Assembly: GCF_003576645.1 (NCBI RefSeq)
Contig: NC_044922.1
Location: forward strand, 4,678,026 to 4,742,025
Reading direction: 5' to 3'
Source of the DNA: Ipomoea triloba
Taxonomy: Eukaryota > Streptophyta > Magnoliopsida > Solanales > Convolvulaceae
Length of the DNA stretch: 64,000 bases
Of this stretch, positions 1 through 13,400 are shown piece by piece. The translations under genes and the position numbers were made by a program. The notes beneath the pieces were generated by a model. That model did not search any database, had not been told where the DNA came from, and saw nothing but the letters and a program-made list of their open reading frames with translations. Each line of letters starts with the position of its first letter. Within the stretch, counting starts at the first letter, position 1.

Positions 1-3
1 TAG

Positions 4-46
<43 letters not shown>

Positions 47-218
47 CTGCAAGTATGTGTGAATTGGGATTAACTTGGTTATTTGAAATTGTTTAGAAGC
101 ATGGTAGTGAATTCTGTAGAGGTGAAGCTATTGCCAATTGCATGAATATATATCCTTCACAGGCCATGGTAATCATTTGAAAAGTACTCTTTAAATCATA
201 ATTACTTTATCCTTGTAG

Positions 219-2071
219 ATCCGAACTCTTGGCATGTTAAGATCAAGATTCCAGTCTTTACCTGGAGCCTTCAACACATTTTTGGTTCCTTCAGAAAGAA
301 CCAGGAAGAGGGGATTTTCTCTGTCAAAACGTTTTCATGAGGTTCTCTCTTGTATTTTTATTCTTTTATATTCTTTAACAAGGTTTAAAATGGCAACAAA
401 TTGGGAACAGCTATGCAAATGTCAAATTACATGAGATATGCAAATAGTGAGGCACATTTTGTGGACAAACATATGAGGCTCTTTGAGACAAAGTAGAGAG
501 TACCAATTAGATTGGACCCATCTATGTGTGTAAAAAATTTATAACACATTCTTTTGCATGTTCAGGTTTCACCAAGCAAAAGAACTGAAGCAGCCAAGTT
601 TGCTCAGTTATGGAATGAAGTAATTTGCAGTTTCAGGGAAGAAGATATTATAAGTGATAGGAAAAGTCTCTAAACTCAATTCTACTGTTCTTAACTTCAT
701 CCCTTTTTCTATTTTACCTTGTGCCTACACATGGAACTGAAATAGGTGTTTGATTAACAAACTCAGAGAGATGGACCTGTTGCTAGTTCCTTATTCATCG
801 GATCCTAGTCTGAAAATAATTCAGTGGCCACCTTTTTTGCTTGCTAGTAAAGTAAGTGCATTCTACTATAGCACTTGAGATTTTTGCATGGACCTATTAA
901 TGTTGAATCTGACTGTTAGCACCTTCACAGATCCCAATTGCATTAGACATGGCTGCTCAATTTCGGCCAAAAGATGCAGACCTTTGGAAGCGTATATGTG
1001 CAGATGATTACATGAAATGTGCAGTTATTGAATGTTATGAATCTTTCAAGCTTGTTTTGAATACCCTGATTGTGGGGGAGACTGAGAAAAGGTTTCTTCA
1101 TTGTCATTTCCCTAACCAGTCAACTTGTTCAGCATCTTTAAATTTGCAAGCATTCTTAATTTACTTACAGATCTTACATCAGTATCTTCTAACCCTATTT
1201 CTAATTTATATGTGATAGAATAATTGGAGTCATCATCAAGGAAATTGAAGGTAACATTTCAAGGAATACATTCCTTGCAAATTTCCGGATGGCTCTGCTC
1301 CCAGAGCTTTTTATGAAATTTGTGGAGTTAGTTGAATTATTGGTGAGTAAGTTTGGATACAAGTCCTCTGTGGTAGATGCAATATTCATATACAACAAAA
1401 TATATACTCTACTTTAATGTTGCAGAAAGTTGGTGATAAATCCAAGAAAGACAATGTTGTTCTAGCACTGCAAGACATGTTAGAAATAGTTACCAGTGAC
1501 ATGATGGTGAATGAAATCCGGTTGGTGAATTTTTTGCAATGTAGAAGGAACAGTTTTTATCACCCTTAAACCATAGGTTTGTTCTTGACTATTGGTGTAT
1601 GACAATCAATTGCTTTCTTTGCTAATTTCATTTCAGTGAACTGATAGAACTTACCAAGGATTCTGGAAAGCAACTCTTTGCCAGTCATGACTCAGGACCA
1701 GCAATAGTCTTTCCCCTTAAAATGACAGCACAATGGGAAGAGCAGGTATCTTAATTGTTCACTGGTGATAATAATTAGCACAGAGGCAGAGGTTACCAAT
1801 TTATAAACACATGCTCATGTCTAACTAAATAAAGATAATTTTTATCCTTATCAAAGATCCGACGTCTCTGTCTCCTCCTGACTGTCAAAGAATCTGCTGT
1901 TGAAATCCCAATGAATCTGGAAGCTCGGCGAAGGATTTCCTTTTTTGCAAATTCATTATTCATGGAAATGCCACGTGCACCTCGAGTTCACAAAATGCTT
2001 TCATTCAGGTGGATATATACTGTAACTCCTTCCCCTCATGCATATGAGAAAGGATACTAGGTCCCCCCCCT

Positions 2072-2102
<31 letters not shown>

Positions 2103-5100
2103 GAGCTTTCTCTTTTACGNNNNNNNNNNNNNNNNNNNNNNNNNNNNNNNNGGCCCCCCCCCCCCCCCCCCCCCCCTCACCTCTATTTATTTTCTTGGGT
2201 AGGAACCGGGATGGGAAGCAGAAAGCACAGATTAATTTGTTATAGAGCTCACCAATTTCCTTAACATATAAAGGCTGTCATGAACACAAGCTTTCTTCTT
2301 TTGTTATTTGTTTCTCCTGTGTCATATCTGTATTCTGGAGATGAAATAAAGTTTGCAATCAGTCCAGAATAGTTAGGAGTCATTTACTACTTAACCATAA
2401 TCATAAAACAAGGCAGAATATTGTCATATTATCCAAACTTATTATAGATAGTGACCTTAAGTAGTTTGTCTTTACATAGTAATCAATGGTTCTCAGATAT
2501 CCCAATTGAGTATGTTGGCAGTACACTACTCAATTGAATTACTGTACATCCTGCTGCAAATTCTAATCATAGGATTTGTTATGCAGTGTAATGACTCCAT
2601 ACTATAGTGAGGAAACTTTATACTCCAAGAGTGACCTTGAGATGGAAAATGAAGATGGTGTATCAATTATTTACTACCTCCAAAAGATTTATCCAGGTTT
2701 CACTTGTCATTGCATAAGGGTTGTCATTTCTTGTCTTATATTATCTTCTTTTTAGAGTAGTATTTCTTTTCTTTGATTTCTGTTGTTTCCTTGGCAATCA
2801 TTATGATATAGATGAATGGAATAACTTCATGGAGCGTCTTGGATGTAAAAAGGAGCATGAGATCTGGGAGAATGAAGAAAACATATTGCAGCTACGCCAT
2901 TGGGCTTCCTTAAGGGGACAGACTCTCTGCAGAACTAGTTAGTCATTGATTACTTCTTCCATGTTTATTTTCATATTCATTATTTCTTACTGCATTGTTT
3001 TTTACGAATACATATTGGGCTTTTCTCAGTTAGAGGGATGATGTACTACAGAAGGGCTTTAAAGCTTCAAGCTTTTCTTGACATGGCTTCAGAGAGTGGT
3101 AAGAATTGTTATCAATAGATCATTATTTTAAAGGATTGAGGACATTTAAAAAAAAAAAAAAACAATAAAAGGACTAGTAAACAGTGTAAAGAATCAAGCT
3201 TCTAAACATTTTTACACTACATTATAGTATATCTATTGGAGAAAAATGGTTATGTGCTCCCTGCTGCATTGGTAACACTTTGAACTTGAATTCTCCATAT
3301 TTTATGAGTTATTTTATTAAATAATTTAGGCTAGTAATGGGTTTTAATTATCATAGATTAACAACCAAAATATGAAACTAGGTATATGAACATAATTTGA
3401 AGAGGACTAGGGGTTTTAGCTTCGCCACTATGTCATTATCAGAACATATTTTATGCATTTGGCTTTAGCACTCGTATATACTTATAACTTATAACTTACT
3501 ATCAATGGTTTTGAGTGTAAAGGATCAATCACTTATTTCAGTTAGAATTTGTGATACCAACATACATTTTCTAATATATAAGTTTGTTGTTTATTAAAAG
3601 AAGAAGAAGAAGAAGAAAGCTATTTCATATAGAGCATTTATTTATTCATTCTATCCTTGTTTTCTTCCCTGCTTTTTAATATACTGTGGATGCTCCCAAA
3701 GCAGTGATGAAAGTGGGAGCCTACACAGGCAACTTTTGCATGTAGAATATGTAAACAGGATGTGAATATGTGATATGTATTTCCTGTAAACACTGATGTT
3801 CTATGTTTCTTTAGTATGTTTGGCATACATTTTAATGCAGCCAGAGCTATTTCCAGTTACTTCCTCTTGGCCAATTTTCTGCATTCTAATTGTCATCTTT
3901 AAATGCACAGAGATTCTTGAAGGCTACAAAGCTGTCACAACTTCATCTGAAGAAGACAAGAAAAGTCAGAGATCATTGCATGCACAATTAGAGGCTGTAG
4001 CTGACATTAAATTCACATATGTTGCAACATGCCAGAACTATGGGAATCAGAAGAGAAGTGGAGATCGTCGTGCAACGGATATATTGAACTTGTTGGTCAA
4101 GTACGTTACTGAGTGATAAACTGTAAACTTCTCCAAATACATTTCAGTCAAAGGCTGTGGTTGATTGTTTCGTCATAATTTCTTTGTCACAGCAACCCAT
4201 CTCTCCGTGTTGCTTATATTGATGAAGTTGAAGAAAGGGTTGGTGGAAAAGTTCAAAAGGTTTATTATTCTGTTTTGGTAAAAGCTGTTGATAACTTTGA
4301 CCAGGTAGTGGTTGTTCTTGTCCTAGGATAGTTAATTTGTTAATTTGTTGTATTCTGCTTCTGATTTTCTTTTCTGTCATTTCTGATTGAAGGAAATCTA
4401 CAGAATAAAATTACCAGGATCAGCAAAGATAGGAGAAGGAAAGCCAGAAAATCAGAATCATGCTATCGTCTTTTCTCGCGGTGAAGCCCTTCAAACCATT
4501 GACATGAATCAGGTGATCTGTCAATCCTCTTGATTTTTTTTATATCATTAGAAGGATGTTGTCAGGTTGTAAAATAGTTATTGTTTCTTCCTTTTGTAGG
4601 ATAATTACTTGGAAGAAGCTTTTAAGATGCGTAACCTTCTTGAGGAGTTCAATGAAAATCATGGTGTACTGCCACCTACAATTTTGGGTGTCCGGGAGCA
4701 TATTTTCACTGGAAGGTTGGAGATTTTTTATTTTCCCCCTTGAGCTTTGGGTCACACCTATACAATCCGATTTTAATTATATCTGATGAACCATCAACAC
4801 ATGAACTGCAGTGTTTCTTCTTTGGCTTGGTTTATGTCAATGCAAGAGACGAGCTTTGTTACTATTGGTCAGAGAGTTCTTGCAAGGCCTTTGAAGTATG
4901 TTCCTTCTTCTTTAACCACTTAACTATTTACTTGTATTATCAAAGCATGCATCTTGTATACTGAAGTGATATCCAGGTGACTGTCTTATACATGGATATA
5001 ATTTCTTTCTTAAATAATGTTAAGAGCCCACATTGAAAAATAAGAGAGAAACATATGAGTTTATAAGGTCATGGATTAGACTAGCTAATTGATTGAATTC

Positions 5101-8100
5101 AATTGTGGTTTGACTCATGCCCATTATTATATCATGGTATCAGAACTTGTTCGGTCCACTTTGACCATCTTGTCCATCTAGCAATGCCCTTGTTTTGTTG
5201 TTATGCTCTCTACCTTGTACACATCTAACGTATCTATGGGCTTGAATTTACTTTTGATTAGGGAAAACCAAAATTTATTTGTTAAAAGGATAATTTGATG
5301 ATCTGCCTTTGGTAAGATTTTTATCAGAAAAGATTGTCACGACTTAGAGCTAAATGTTTAGTGTTAACTGTTCTTTATTTGTTGGATTCAGGGTTCGGTT
5401 CCACTATGGACATCCAGATGTCTTCGACAGAATTTTCCATATTACCCGTGGTGGCATCAGTAAATCTTCTAGGGGCATCAATCTTAGTGAGGACATATTT
5501 GCAGGTAGTGTCTTAAATTTAGTTCTCTTGTTCATACAAAACTTCAGAAATTTCTCATTAACATGTTTAACTTAATAGGTTTTAACTCAACATTGAGGCG
5601 TGGAAATGTTACCCACCACGAATATATCCAAGTGGGAAAGGGACGAGATGTTGGTCTTAACCAAATCTCTCTTTTTGAGGCAAAAGTTGCATGTGGTAAT
5701 GGGGAGCAGACACTCAGCCGTGATATCTACAGATTAGGACATCGTTTTGACTTTTTCCGAATGCTATCTTGCTATTTCACAACCATTGGCTTTTATGTCA
5801 GTTCAATGGTAATTATATTGCTTTTCATTAATCATTGGTACTGCTACCTTTATTAACTTGGCTGATTTGGAGTGAAATTTCTACTGTGATTGGAAAAAGT
5901 GGCTCACAATGAAACTAAGGCTTGTTTCTGTGTAGCATTTACAAGTTGCTATTAGTAGATCTGTTGCTTCTTTTGAAACTACATTTATCATTCATCCGTT
6001 CTGTTGAAATTGAGGGATTTGAAAGATCTCAAGAATGGCGAATAGCCACTGCCTGCCACTCTACCAGTTAGGTGGAAACTCAACATATGAGAAACTAGAA
6101 AAGATTTATATCAATAATAGTACTAATATTTTGTTGTGTACATTCTTAGGGAGATATATGCTTATATAGGAGTATAATGTGCTATGTTACAACTAGGGCT
6201 ACACTACAGTTTCTACTTTCTATATTTGAACACATTCATTTGAATCATAGCTTTACAAGTGAAGGGTACATTTGCTATATGTTTTACCATTTGTAATCCA
6301 CAGTGAAGTTGGAAAGAGACAATAATGAGAAAATTAGGAATCAAGTATCTAATAGATCACTAAAGTTATTATATCCATAGCCTTTTTAATAAAAGAACAG
6401 GAATAGTTATGATTGCAGGATACTGCTCATATAGATTACCTGATACAGTTGTACAGATTGGAATCTCCAGTTACATTTCATTTGAATAGTAGATTGCTTG
6501 AAATTTGGAAATTATAATTCTTCAAACTTCTTTTATATTTTGTTTTGCTAATGATATGACTGTGTTGTTTATGATGCAGGTTGTGGTCCTTACAGTATAT
6601 GCATTTTTGTATGGAAAACTGTATCTTTCATTGAGTGGAATGGAAAAGGCAATAGTGAAATTTGCAAGATCTAAGGGGGACGATGCTCTTAAGGCCGCCA
6701 TGGCTTCACAGTCTATTGTTCAGCTTGGTCTATTGATGGCTTTGCCCATGATTATGGAGATTGGACTAGAAAGAGGGTTTAGAACTGCTCTAGGTGATAT
6801 GATCATTATGCAGCTTCAACTAGCAGCTGTATTCTTCACCTTTTCTCTGGGAACAAAGCTTCATTATTTTGGTCGGACTGTTTTACATGGTGGAGCTAAA
6901 TACAGAGCAACTGGGCGTGGTTTTGTGGTGCGACATGAGAAATTTGCTGAAAACTACAGAATGTATTCAAGGAGCCATTTCACTAAAGGTTTGGAAATAA
7001 TGATTTTACTCATAGTTTATCAAATGTATGGCAAAGCAGCTCCAGATTCTGTAGCTTTCTTGTTCCTCTCTTTTTCAATGTGGTTTTTGGTAGTTTCGTT
7101 ACTGTTTGCACCTTTCCTTTTCAATCCTTCGGGATTTGAATGGCAAAAGATAGTGGACGACTGGGATGACTGGAGTAAGTGGATTAGTAACCGAGGTGGA
7201 ATTGGTGTTCCTGCAAACAAAAGTTGGGAGTCATGGTGGGAGGAGGAACAAGAGCATCTCCAGTACACTGGAGTATTAGGATGTATCTGTGAAGTTCTGC
7301 TTTCCTTCCGCTTCTTAATTTACCAGTATGGCATTGTTTATCAGCTACATGTTGCCAACAACAATAAGAGCATCTTGGTAAGTACATTTAATTTTGTTCT
7401 GCCTTCTCAGTTGACTTATGTTAGATTACTGACCATCCATATCATGCAGTAGCTGTGTTGTTTATCCTTTTCCTGTTCAATAATTTAGACACCCAGCCAA
7501 CATCAACTGATTTCTTAATTTCTGCTAACAACTCATGAATCACATTTTAATGTTCCTTTCCTATGTTATTACAGGTCTATTGTCTGTCTTGGCTAGTTAT
7601 TGTTGCAGTCATCATCATATTAAAGGTTAGTACCTAGTAGAGCTCAAGGTCCATATTATGTGTATCTGAATGGTTAAGTTAAGGTGGTGCATTGTGGTTT
7701 ATGTGCAGGTTGTGTCGTTGGGCAGGAAGAGGTTCAGTGCAGACTTCCAGCTAATGTTCAGGCTTCTCAAGTTGTTCCTTTTCATTGGGTTCATAGTAAC
7801 CCTAGTCATCTTCTTCACATTCTTGAGTCTCACTGTGGGAGATATTTTTGCCTGCTTACTGGCTTTCCTGCCAACAGGATGGGCTATTCTACAGGTAGGT
7901 GCATATATACTTTACAATATATTTATGCTCAAAGTTTCGGATATTTTTACATCATCCATCAGTTTAACAATATATAGGAGCAAGATCATATGAAAATTAC
8001 CTCCATGCACAATTATAATAGAAATGCAAAATCAGCATTACAATATGCATTATTGTAATTGCAAATAGATGCATAATCAATCATTACAAGATGCAGAATA

Positions 8101-8769
8101 GGTAGTTCGTACATTCGCATAGAAGAGATAGTTTTCATATGATCTCAATTTAAGCTAATATTCAAGTGTATTCACCTGTTCCTGTGAGTCTCGTGAGGCC
8201 CTTCATAAACGCATACAAGCTACTACATGAATGCACACAGGGCAGATTGTGTGCATTCATGCTAGGCGAATTGTACACAATTAGTTTGTGCATTCGTGTA
8301 GTAGCTTGTGTGCATTTATGAATGGTTTCACGAAACTCACGGGAAGATGTAGTCTAATATTAGATTTATAGATAAGATTAGTTCTCATGAAAGGATGGTG
8401 ATTCTGAGGAACATCACCATATGAGAGTTGATTTCAATTTGTAGTGATGTAGCTAGGGAGTAGTATATCCTTAGTTTCATTATTGTGCTTTATGTATAAC
8501 AAAAACATATGTAATGGACATATATGTGGTGCGTGCAGATTGCACAAGCATGCAAGCCACTGGTGAAGGGCGTGGGAATGTGGGGATCTGTGAAGGCATT
8601 GGGAAGAGGGTACGAGTACATAATGGGGTTGCTTATCTTTACCCCCGTGGCTGTTCTGGCATGGTTCCCATTTGTGTCGGAGTTCCAGACCAGGTTGCTT
8701 TTCAACCAAGCCTTCAGTCGAGGCCTTCAGATTCAACGTATTCTTGCTGGTGGGAAGAAGAACAAGTGA
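219..8769 (+). CDS. CALS5: Callose synthase, CALS5/GSL2 type, 3' part (22 exons)
   Basis: C-terminal 1160 residues of a plasma-membrane 1,3-beta-glucan synthase (GT48), which makes callose from UDP-glucose; the N-terminal part lies left of the window. Exons read by eye: 219-341, 566-665, 769-851, 931-1091, 1219-1342, 1426-1520, 1637-1745, 1857-2008, 2587-2696, 2812-2937, 3030-3098, 3911-4100, 4193-4304, 4393-4512, 4600-4715, 4812-4895, 5392-5504, 5579-5808, 6580-7377, 7575-7625, 7709-7894, 8539-8769; the sum is a multiple of three. Family blocks seen: [129 protein letters not shown], then several C-terminal membrane helices and the end LAGGKKNK. Phrases such as [20 protein letters not shown] and [18 protein letters not shown] fit CALS5 (callose around pollen tetrads, exine patterning) better than CALS1-4, 6-7 or 9-10; this is from remembered family members. 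The 665/769 junction is the least certain. Confidence 0.93.
2060..2178. other. Assembly gap (32 N) flanked by poly-C, in a CALS5 intron
   Basis: Long C runs at about 2060-2100 and 2153-2176 flank an unresolved stretch of N at 2120-2151, within the intron 2009-2586. No coding exon seems to be lost, because the reading frame continues correctly from the exon ending at 2008 to the one starting at 2587. True length is unknown. Confidence 0.9.
5990..6260. repeat. Interspersed repeat copy in a CALS5 intron
   Basis: This stretch of the intron 5809-6579 resembles 20680-21300 in the first GIF intron. Shared blocks include TTGAATTGAGGGATT-like, GAGAAACTAGA, ATGCTTATATA, GTTACAACTAG and CTACTTTCTATATTT. 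The class is not identified and no target-site duplication was found. The GIF copy is split by a younger insertion, so this copy approximates the empty site. Confidence 0.6.
8128..8430. repeat. Foldback (inverted-repeat) element in the last CALS5 intron
   Basis: The segment at about 8177-8240 reads as the reverse complement of about 8285-8345. Both arms contain CATACAAGCTACTAC or CACACAAGCTACTAC and a GTGAGT..CGTGA block, giving arms of about 58 bp with a loop of about 45 bp. Weaker symmetry extends outwards. It looks like a foldback MITE and would form a hairpin in the pre-mRNA. No target-site duplication was fixed. Confidence 0.6.
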
Positions 8770-9589
8770 GTTTGCAGGCAAATCGAGCTAGGGAGGGATT
8801 GGACGGAAATTTCAGAATAATAACTCACCAGCTCTATGCTTAGATGGTGACACACTAATTTTTAGCTAGCTGCAGGCAAGTGCTGCTTTAAACCACATCT
8901 GCCTTAAAATAAAACGCCTCCTCAATGCCATCAACTGATCAAAGGGATGGTCATATAGGTAGAATGATATTTTGTAATTGAAGGTTAAGAGTTTAGTTTT
9001 TGTCAGTATTCTTTTTATTGAATTTGTAGCATAATCTTTGTAATATAATTTATCTTTTGTATAATTTATATACAAAAGTAAAATTTATGTTAAATGTATA
9101 TTTTCCTTTTGCAACAAAAGTTAAAAAGAAAAGAAAAATAGTCTCTAATTGCGCCTTGCTCAGCTTTGTTGTCCTTTCGTTTTGTTTTTTAAGCCGTGTA
9201 GTCAGTGCTTGACTGCTTGTGCTGCTATGCTAGGTCGGTCTTGACCATGTGTAATCAGGACGGCACAATACCCCAATTTTTGGGCTCAATTTCCTTTTTT
9301 AAAAAAATATTTTTTATACAATATTTTATTTTTATACTTGATAATTATATTTTTAAAATTTATAAACTAGTCTTAATTGTAATTAAAATTAAAAATTTAG
9401 AAGTGATTGCCATTGAAATATTGATAAATAATTTTGTTTTTGAATATGCATGAAAAATATCATTTTTAAATTAAATTTTGAATTATATATATTTTTTAAT
9501 TTTTATGCATGATATTTGTACACATTTTTATTATATATTTTTTGTTATAGAATATACTCCGTAATAAGCTAAAATCTAAGTAGATTTGG
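8770..9589. other. CALS5 3' region and AT-rich intergenic DNA
   Basis: Immediately after the CALS5 stop comes a likely 3' UTR of a few hundred bases. From about 9280 the DNA is very AT-rich. I see no gene, RNA or structured repeat. Confidence 0.5.
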
Positions 9590-9714
9590 ACTTAACCACT
9601 ATAGAGATCTCTATATTTAGTGATTATGTTTCTTGCCTGACAAGTCTCTATCTGCTGCTGGAGTTTCCTCTTCTGCACCTCGTCGATTCAATCAATCGCT
9701 TGACGTCTTCACAG
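9590..9714 (+). other. Putative 5' UTR exon of the HVA22k-like gene
   Basis: A CT-rich, more GC-rich stretch ends at a splice donor (CACAG/GTTCGT at 9714/9715). The next good acceptor, TTTTTAG at 10394, leads straight into the putative start codon at 10403. The transcription start is not determined; the left limit is approximate. Confidence 0.5.
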
Positions 9715-9959
9715 GTTCGTCGTTTTCTCCTTGTTCAAATCGGAACTTATTTCTCTTTCTTTAAATCGGAGCTAAAATTGATGTATGTTTTTCAAATTAA
9801 ACACCTAATAGATAAATATTATAAATTTTGTTGATTTCTATAAATTTCGATTACATTGCCTTCTTGCCCTTTTGTGAGAATATAGCGATTTGCTTATTTA
9901 ATTGCCAAAATCGAAGCTAAAATTGCTATGGTGTTTCACTTTAATTCATATTTGGATTG

Positions 9960-10200
9960 CGAAAGAATGAAGTTACAAATTGTTTATTTAATTAAATTAT
10001 ACCCTTTGGATTGCGAATGGTGTTTTGTATCTTTGTTTTGCTTCAAATTGCTTATTTAATTAAATTATACCCTTTGGATTGCAAAAGAAGTACTATATCT
10101 TTGGATTACTTCATGCCCTTCACTTCAAATTGCTTATTTAATTAAATTATACTCTTTGGATTGTAAAAGAAGTACTGTATCTTTGGATTGCTTCGTGGCC
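9960..10200. repeat. Minisatellite in the leader intron of the HVA22k-like gene
   Basis: About three imperfect tandem copies of a unit of some 65-80 bp. Each contains AAATTGCTTATTTAATTAAA (or GTTTATTT), then TTATACYCTTTGGATTG and, in two copies, AAAAGAAGTACTRTATCTTT. It lies between the leader exon and the first coding exon. Confidence 0.75.
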
Positions 10201-10402
10201 TTTTGTGAAAATACTTCTTTGCAGTAGAAACATATTTCATTCTGATAGGGTGTTAATGTGTTATGGCTTGTTGTCGCTAGGACTGAAGAATATCCTCATT
10301 TTGCAATTTAAACCTAAGCTGTAGTAGTAATTGTTTATAGAGTTGGCACTAAAATTAATATTATGAAATATGAAATGTTTATCTCCATTTTTAGGAGAAC
10401 AT

Positions 10403-13400
10403 ATGGCGCTAAGAGAAGTATATGGATAAACTGGGAATAAGTCTTAACTGGATTTACTTGGGAGTATTTACATTGTAGAAGTGTGTTACTAGCAATTTGT
10501 TTTCTTCAACTCAGCCATTTTGCAATCAGAGGACTTTGGCTCTGTAATCATCTGCTTTATTTGATGTCATGGTTCTCACATGCTAATCAATTTCAAGTTT
10601 TAGCTTACTTTGTAATTTGTTCCATCATTAAAAGTGCAAAGGAGTATTCTGTACTATTTAGCTACTGGTTGTGAAGAACAAGAAGGTTGTAGATGCAATT
10701 TAAATGGCAAATAAATCTGAATTTATGTAACGTTTTTGAGTTTTTGAACATGGAGTTATACTTTCAAGATGGCTTGTTAAAGAATGAAATATAATTTGGG
10801 AATCGGGATCCTTCTAGTGTGTTTTATCACTTTTATGAGGGTGGATTAGTAATTTTGCTTGCTGTGAAACTAGAAATAATACTCCGTATTCTGTAATACT
10901 AACAATAAAGTGATGAACAAGCCCTAAGGCCCCTAATTATTCTTCATTTCTCTTGCTACCATATCTCTCAACTTATCATGAAGGATGTTAATATGTTATT
11001 GGCTTCAAGTTGTCACAGATGATGACCACACTTGCCTAAAGATCATAGAGAAGAATCTTTGATACTGTTTCTACATGGAGGTATCAAATCTCTTAATCCT
11101 ATCCATGTCTATATAGTGTATACATAAATTTTTGTAAGCCGAGTAGACTTAATCTTATGCGTTTCTCAATATGTGGGGATGATTTCAGACCATCTCAATT
11201 GCTGGAGTTGATTTCATCTTTGGTTGTTTTCAAATCTTTATTTTAGTGTCGATTGAAATTGTTTACGGATATTCGTAACATGAAGCTTGTAATTGAATAA
11301 CCGAATAACCAGAGAAAATCCTGATGAATTTGAGTCTACTATCATATCGCAAGCATGAGATGCTCTAGTTTTTGGTGAAATATGCGGATAATTGGGCCAT
11401 GCATTCAAAAGTTTAGCTACCCGCACTTTAATTGCAGAGTCATCCTTGTTAGGAAATATCAATCCATTATTAGATATAAGAAGTGTAATTTATAAATACT
11501 TGGATAAATAGATTGATTACTTCTTCAATTTGGTTGAATTTACAAGACTTCATTTGACAATTGGGATTTGATTATTCTTCTCATTAAAGTCTAATATAAT
11601 ACCTAATTAATTGCAATTTGTTATGACCAATGAATTCCTATAATTTCTTATTTTCATTTCTATCTTCTTGATATTATCAATGATTGAATGAGAGTATATT
11701 CACTCCATTTCAGTTTCGTAGAACATATTGTTTTATTTAATTCAATGTTTTTCCGATAACTACACATTTTGGTTGCCATGTCTAGAACAATCACAGTTAA
11801 ATGAAATGTGATATTACATTTATAATGTTAATGAAGTATAACAATAAGCAATGTTGTTGTCGGATGAATTCTGGTGCCACTTTTCCCAGTGGGGCACCAC
11901 ATGCACCAAAATGTCACAAAATTATCACTCTCTCTGCATCAAGAATTATATATGATACTATGTATATGTTATGGTATGATTTGAAATTACTTTAGAAATT
12001 AGGGCTTGATAATACATGAGACATTGATGGTGAGTGTAACATAGTCCAAAATACTATTTCCTACCTTATGGTGGAACTGTGGGAGCTTGGGAGGTGTTTT
12101 GCCTGACAATTGACTTTATGAAATTTAGCTGAAAGATTTGAATAAAAGGTCATTTAACAAAAATGATGGTGATATGTGATTTATGAAGCAAACTTTAAGT
12201 TTGGCCTTGTGCATTCAGACCCACATAAATGGTGGTTATGGTTTGTTTTCTTTTTAATTTGTTTGTATTTAGTAAAAGGCTGGTATTTATCATTCAGATG
12301 TGGTTGGTGCTCTACTGCTCTTGTAAGAAATGAGATCCTTATAGTTCCTTAAACACCATTTCTTTATGTATAAGTTCTTAGTTTTAGTAATGTGAATCTA
12401 ACTTGTTCAGGTTGGGTTGCGGTTGCTTCTTAGTCCACTTGGTTCTAACATTGTTGTTCGAACAGCATGGTGAGCTTTTACATATTATCTCTGTTTTATG
12501 TAGAGCAAAGAAATTATCTATGTAATTCTAATTGCTAGAATTAGAATATTCCTTTCCTGCATTGAAGATTAGGAAACTCTTATTTACGAGGCTTCACCAA
12601 TGTGTGGTTTCTGCAGCTGTTCTGTAGGTGTTGTTTTACCTGTTTATTCTACATTTAGTGCAATTGAACGAAGGGATCAAGAGGAGCAAAAAAAATGGCT
12701 CATGTACTGGGCAGGTTGGTGGTGTTGTTCAATCTTCTTGATGAATTTTGTTAGTGGGTTACAAAATTATGTTGCTGGTGTTGGTTATTTTTTCATTTAT
12801 TTATTTTTATGGCTATAGTTTGTTGCTTTATTAACATCTGTATCTAGCAGCAGTTTTCCCCTCCCATTATACTCTGGTTTTTTTTTGGGGGGGTGGGTTT
12901 GGGGGGGGGGGGGGGTGTTATTTTCATCTATGATTTTCATGTTACCACAGTTTAAGCGATGAAAGGGAGCAGAAACAATTATATAGTTACTGTCTAGTGA
13001 ATCTAGACTAATTCACGAGCAGTTGTTACCTGCAGTGTTTTGACAATTTTACTATGCAGTTTGTAGAGTGTTCTTTCTTGTGTATATCTCTTAGAACTGA
13101 AGAAGACTGTTCATTTTGCTTGCAGCTTATGGATCTTTTAGTATGGTAGAATTGTTCACGGATAAGCTTCTTCACTGGTACATGTTATATCCTGTTTTCC
13201 TGTCCCTTAAGCCATTATATTTACTATTCTATGAATTAGTAATTAGAAATTTCAGTTTTCTGACAATCCAACCTTAATATGTGGACAACTTGTTTTCAAT
13301 ATAATCAGGTTTCCACTATACTATTATACCAAGTTTGCATTTCTTGTTTGGCTTCAACTTCCATCTATTAATGTAAGTCAAGGTCAATGCTCTTTTTTTT

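Noticed and set aside
8514..8843. 109-codon + strand frame near the CALS5 end
   Set aside because: Out-of-frame shadow of the last CALS5 exon, whose real frame ends LAGGKKNK at 8769.
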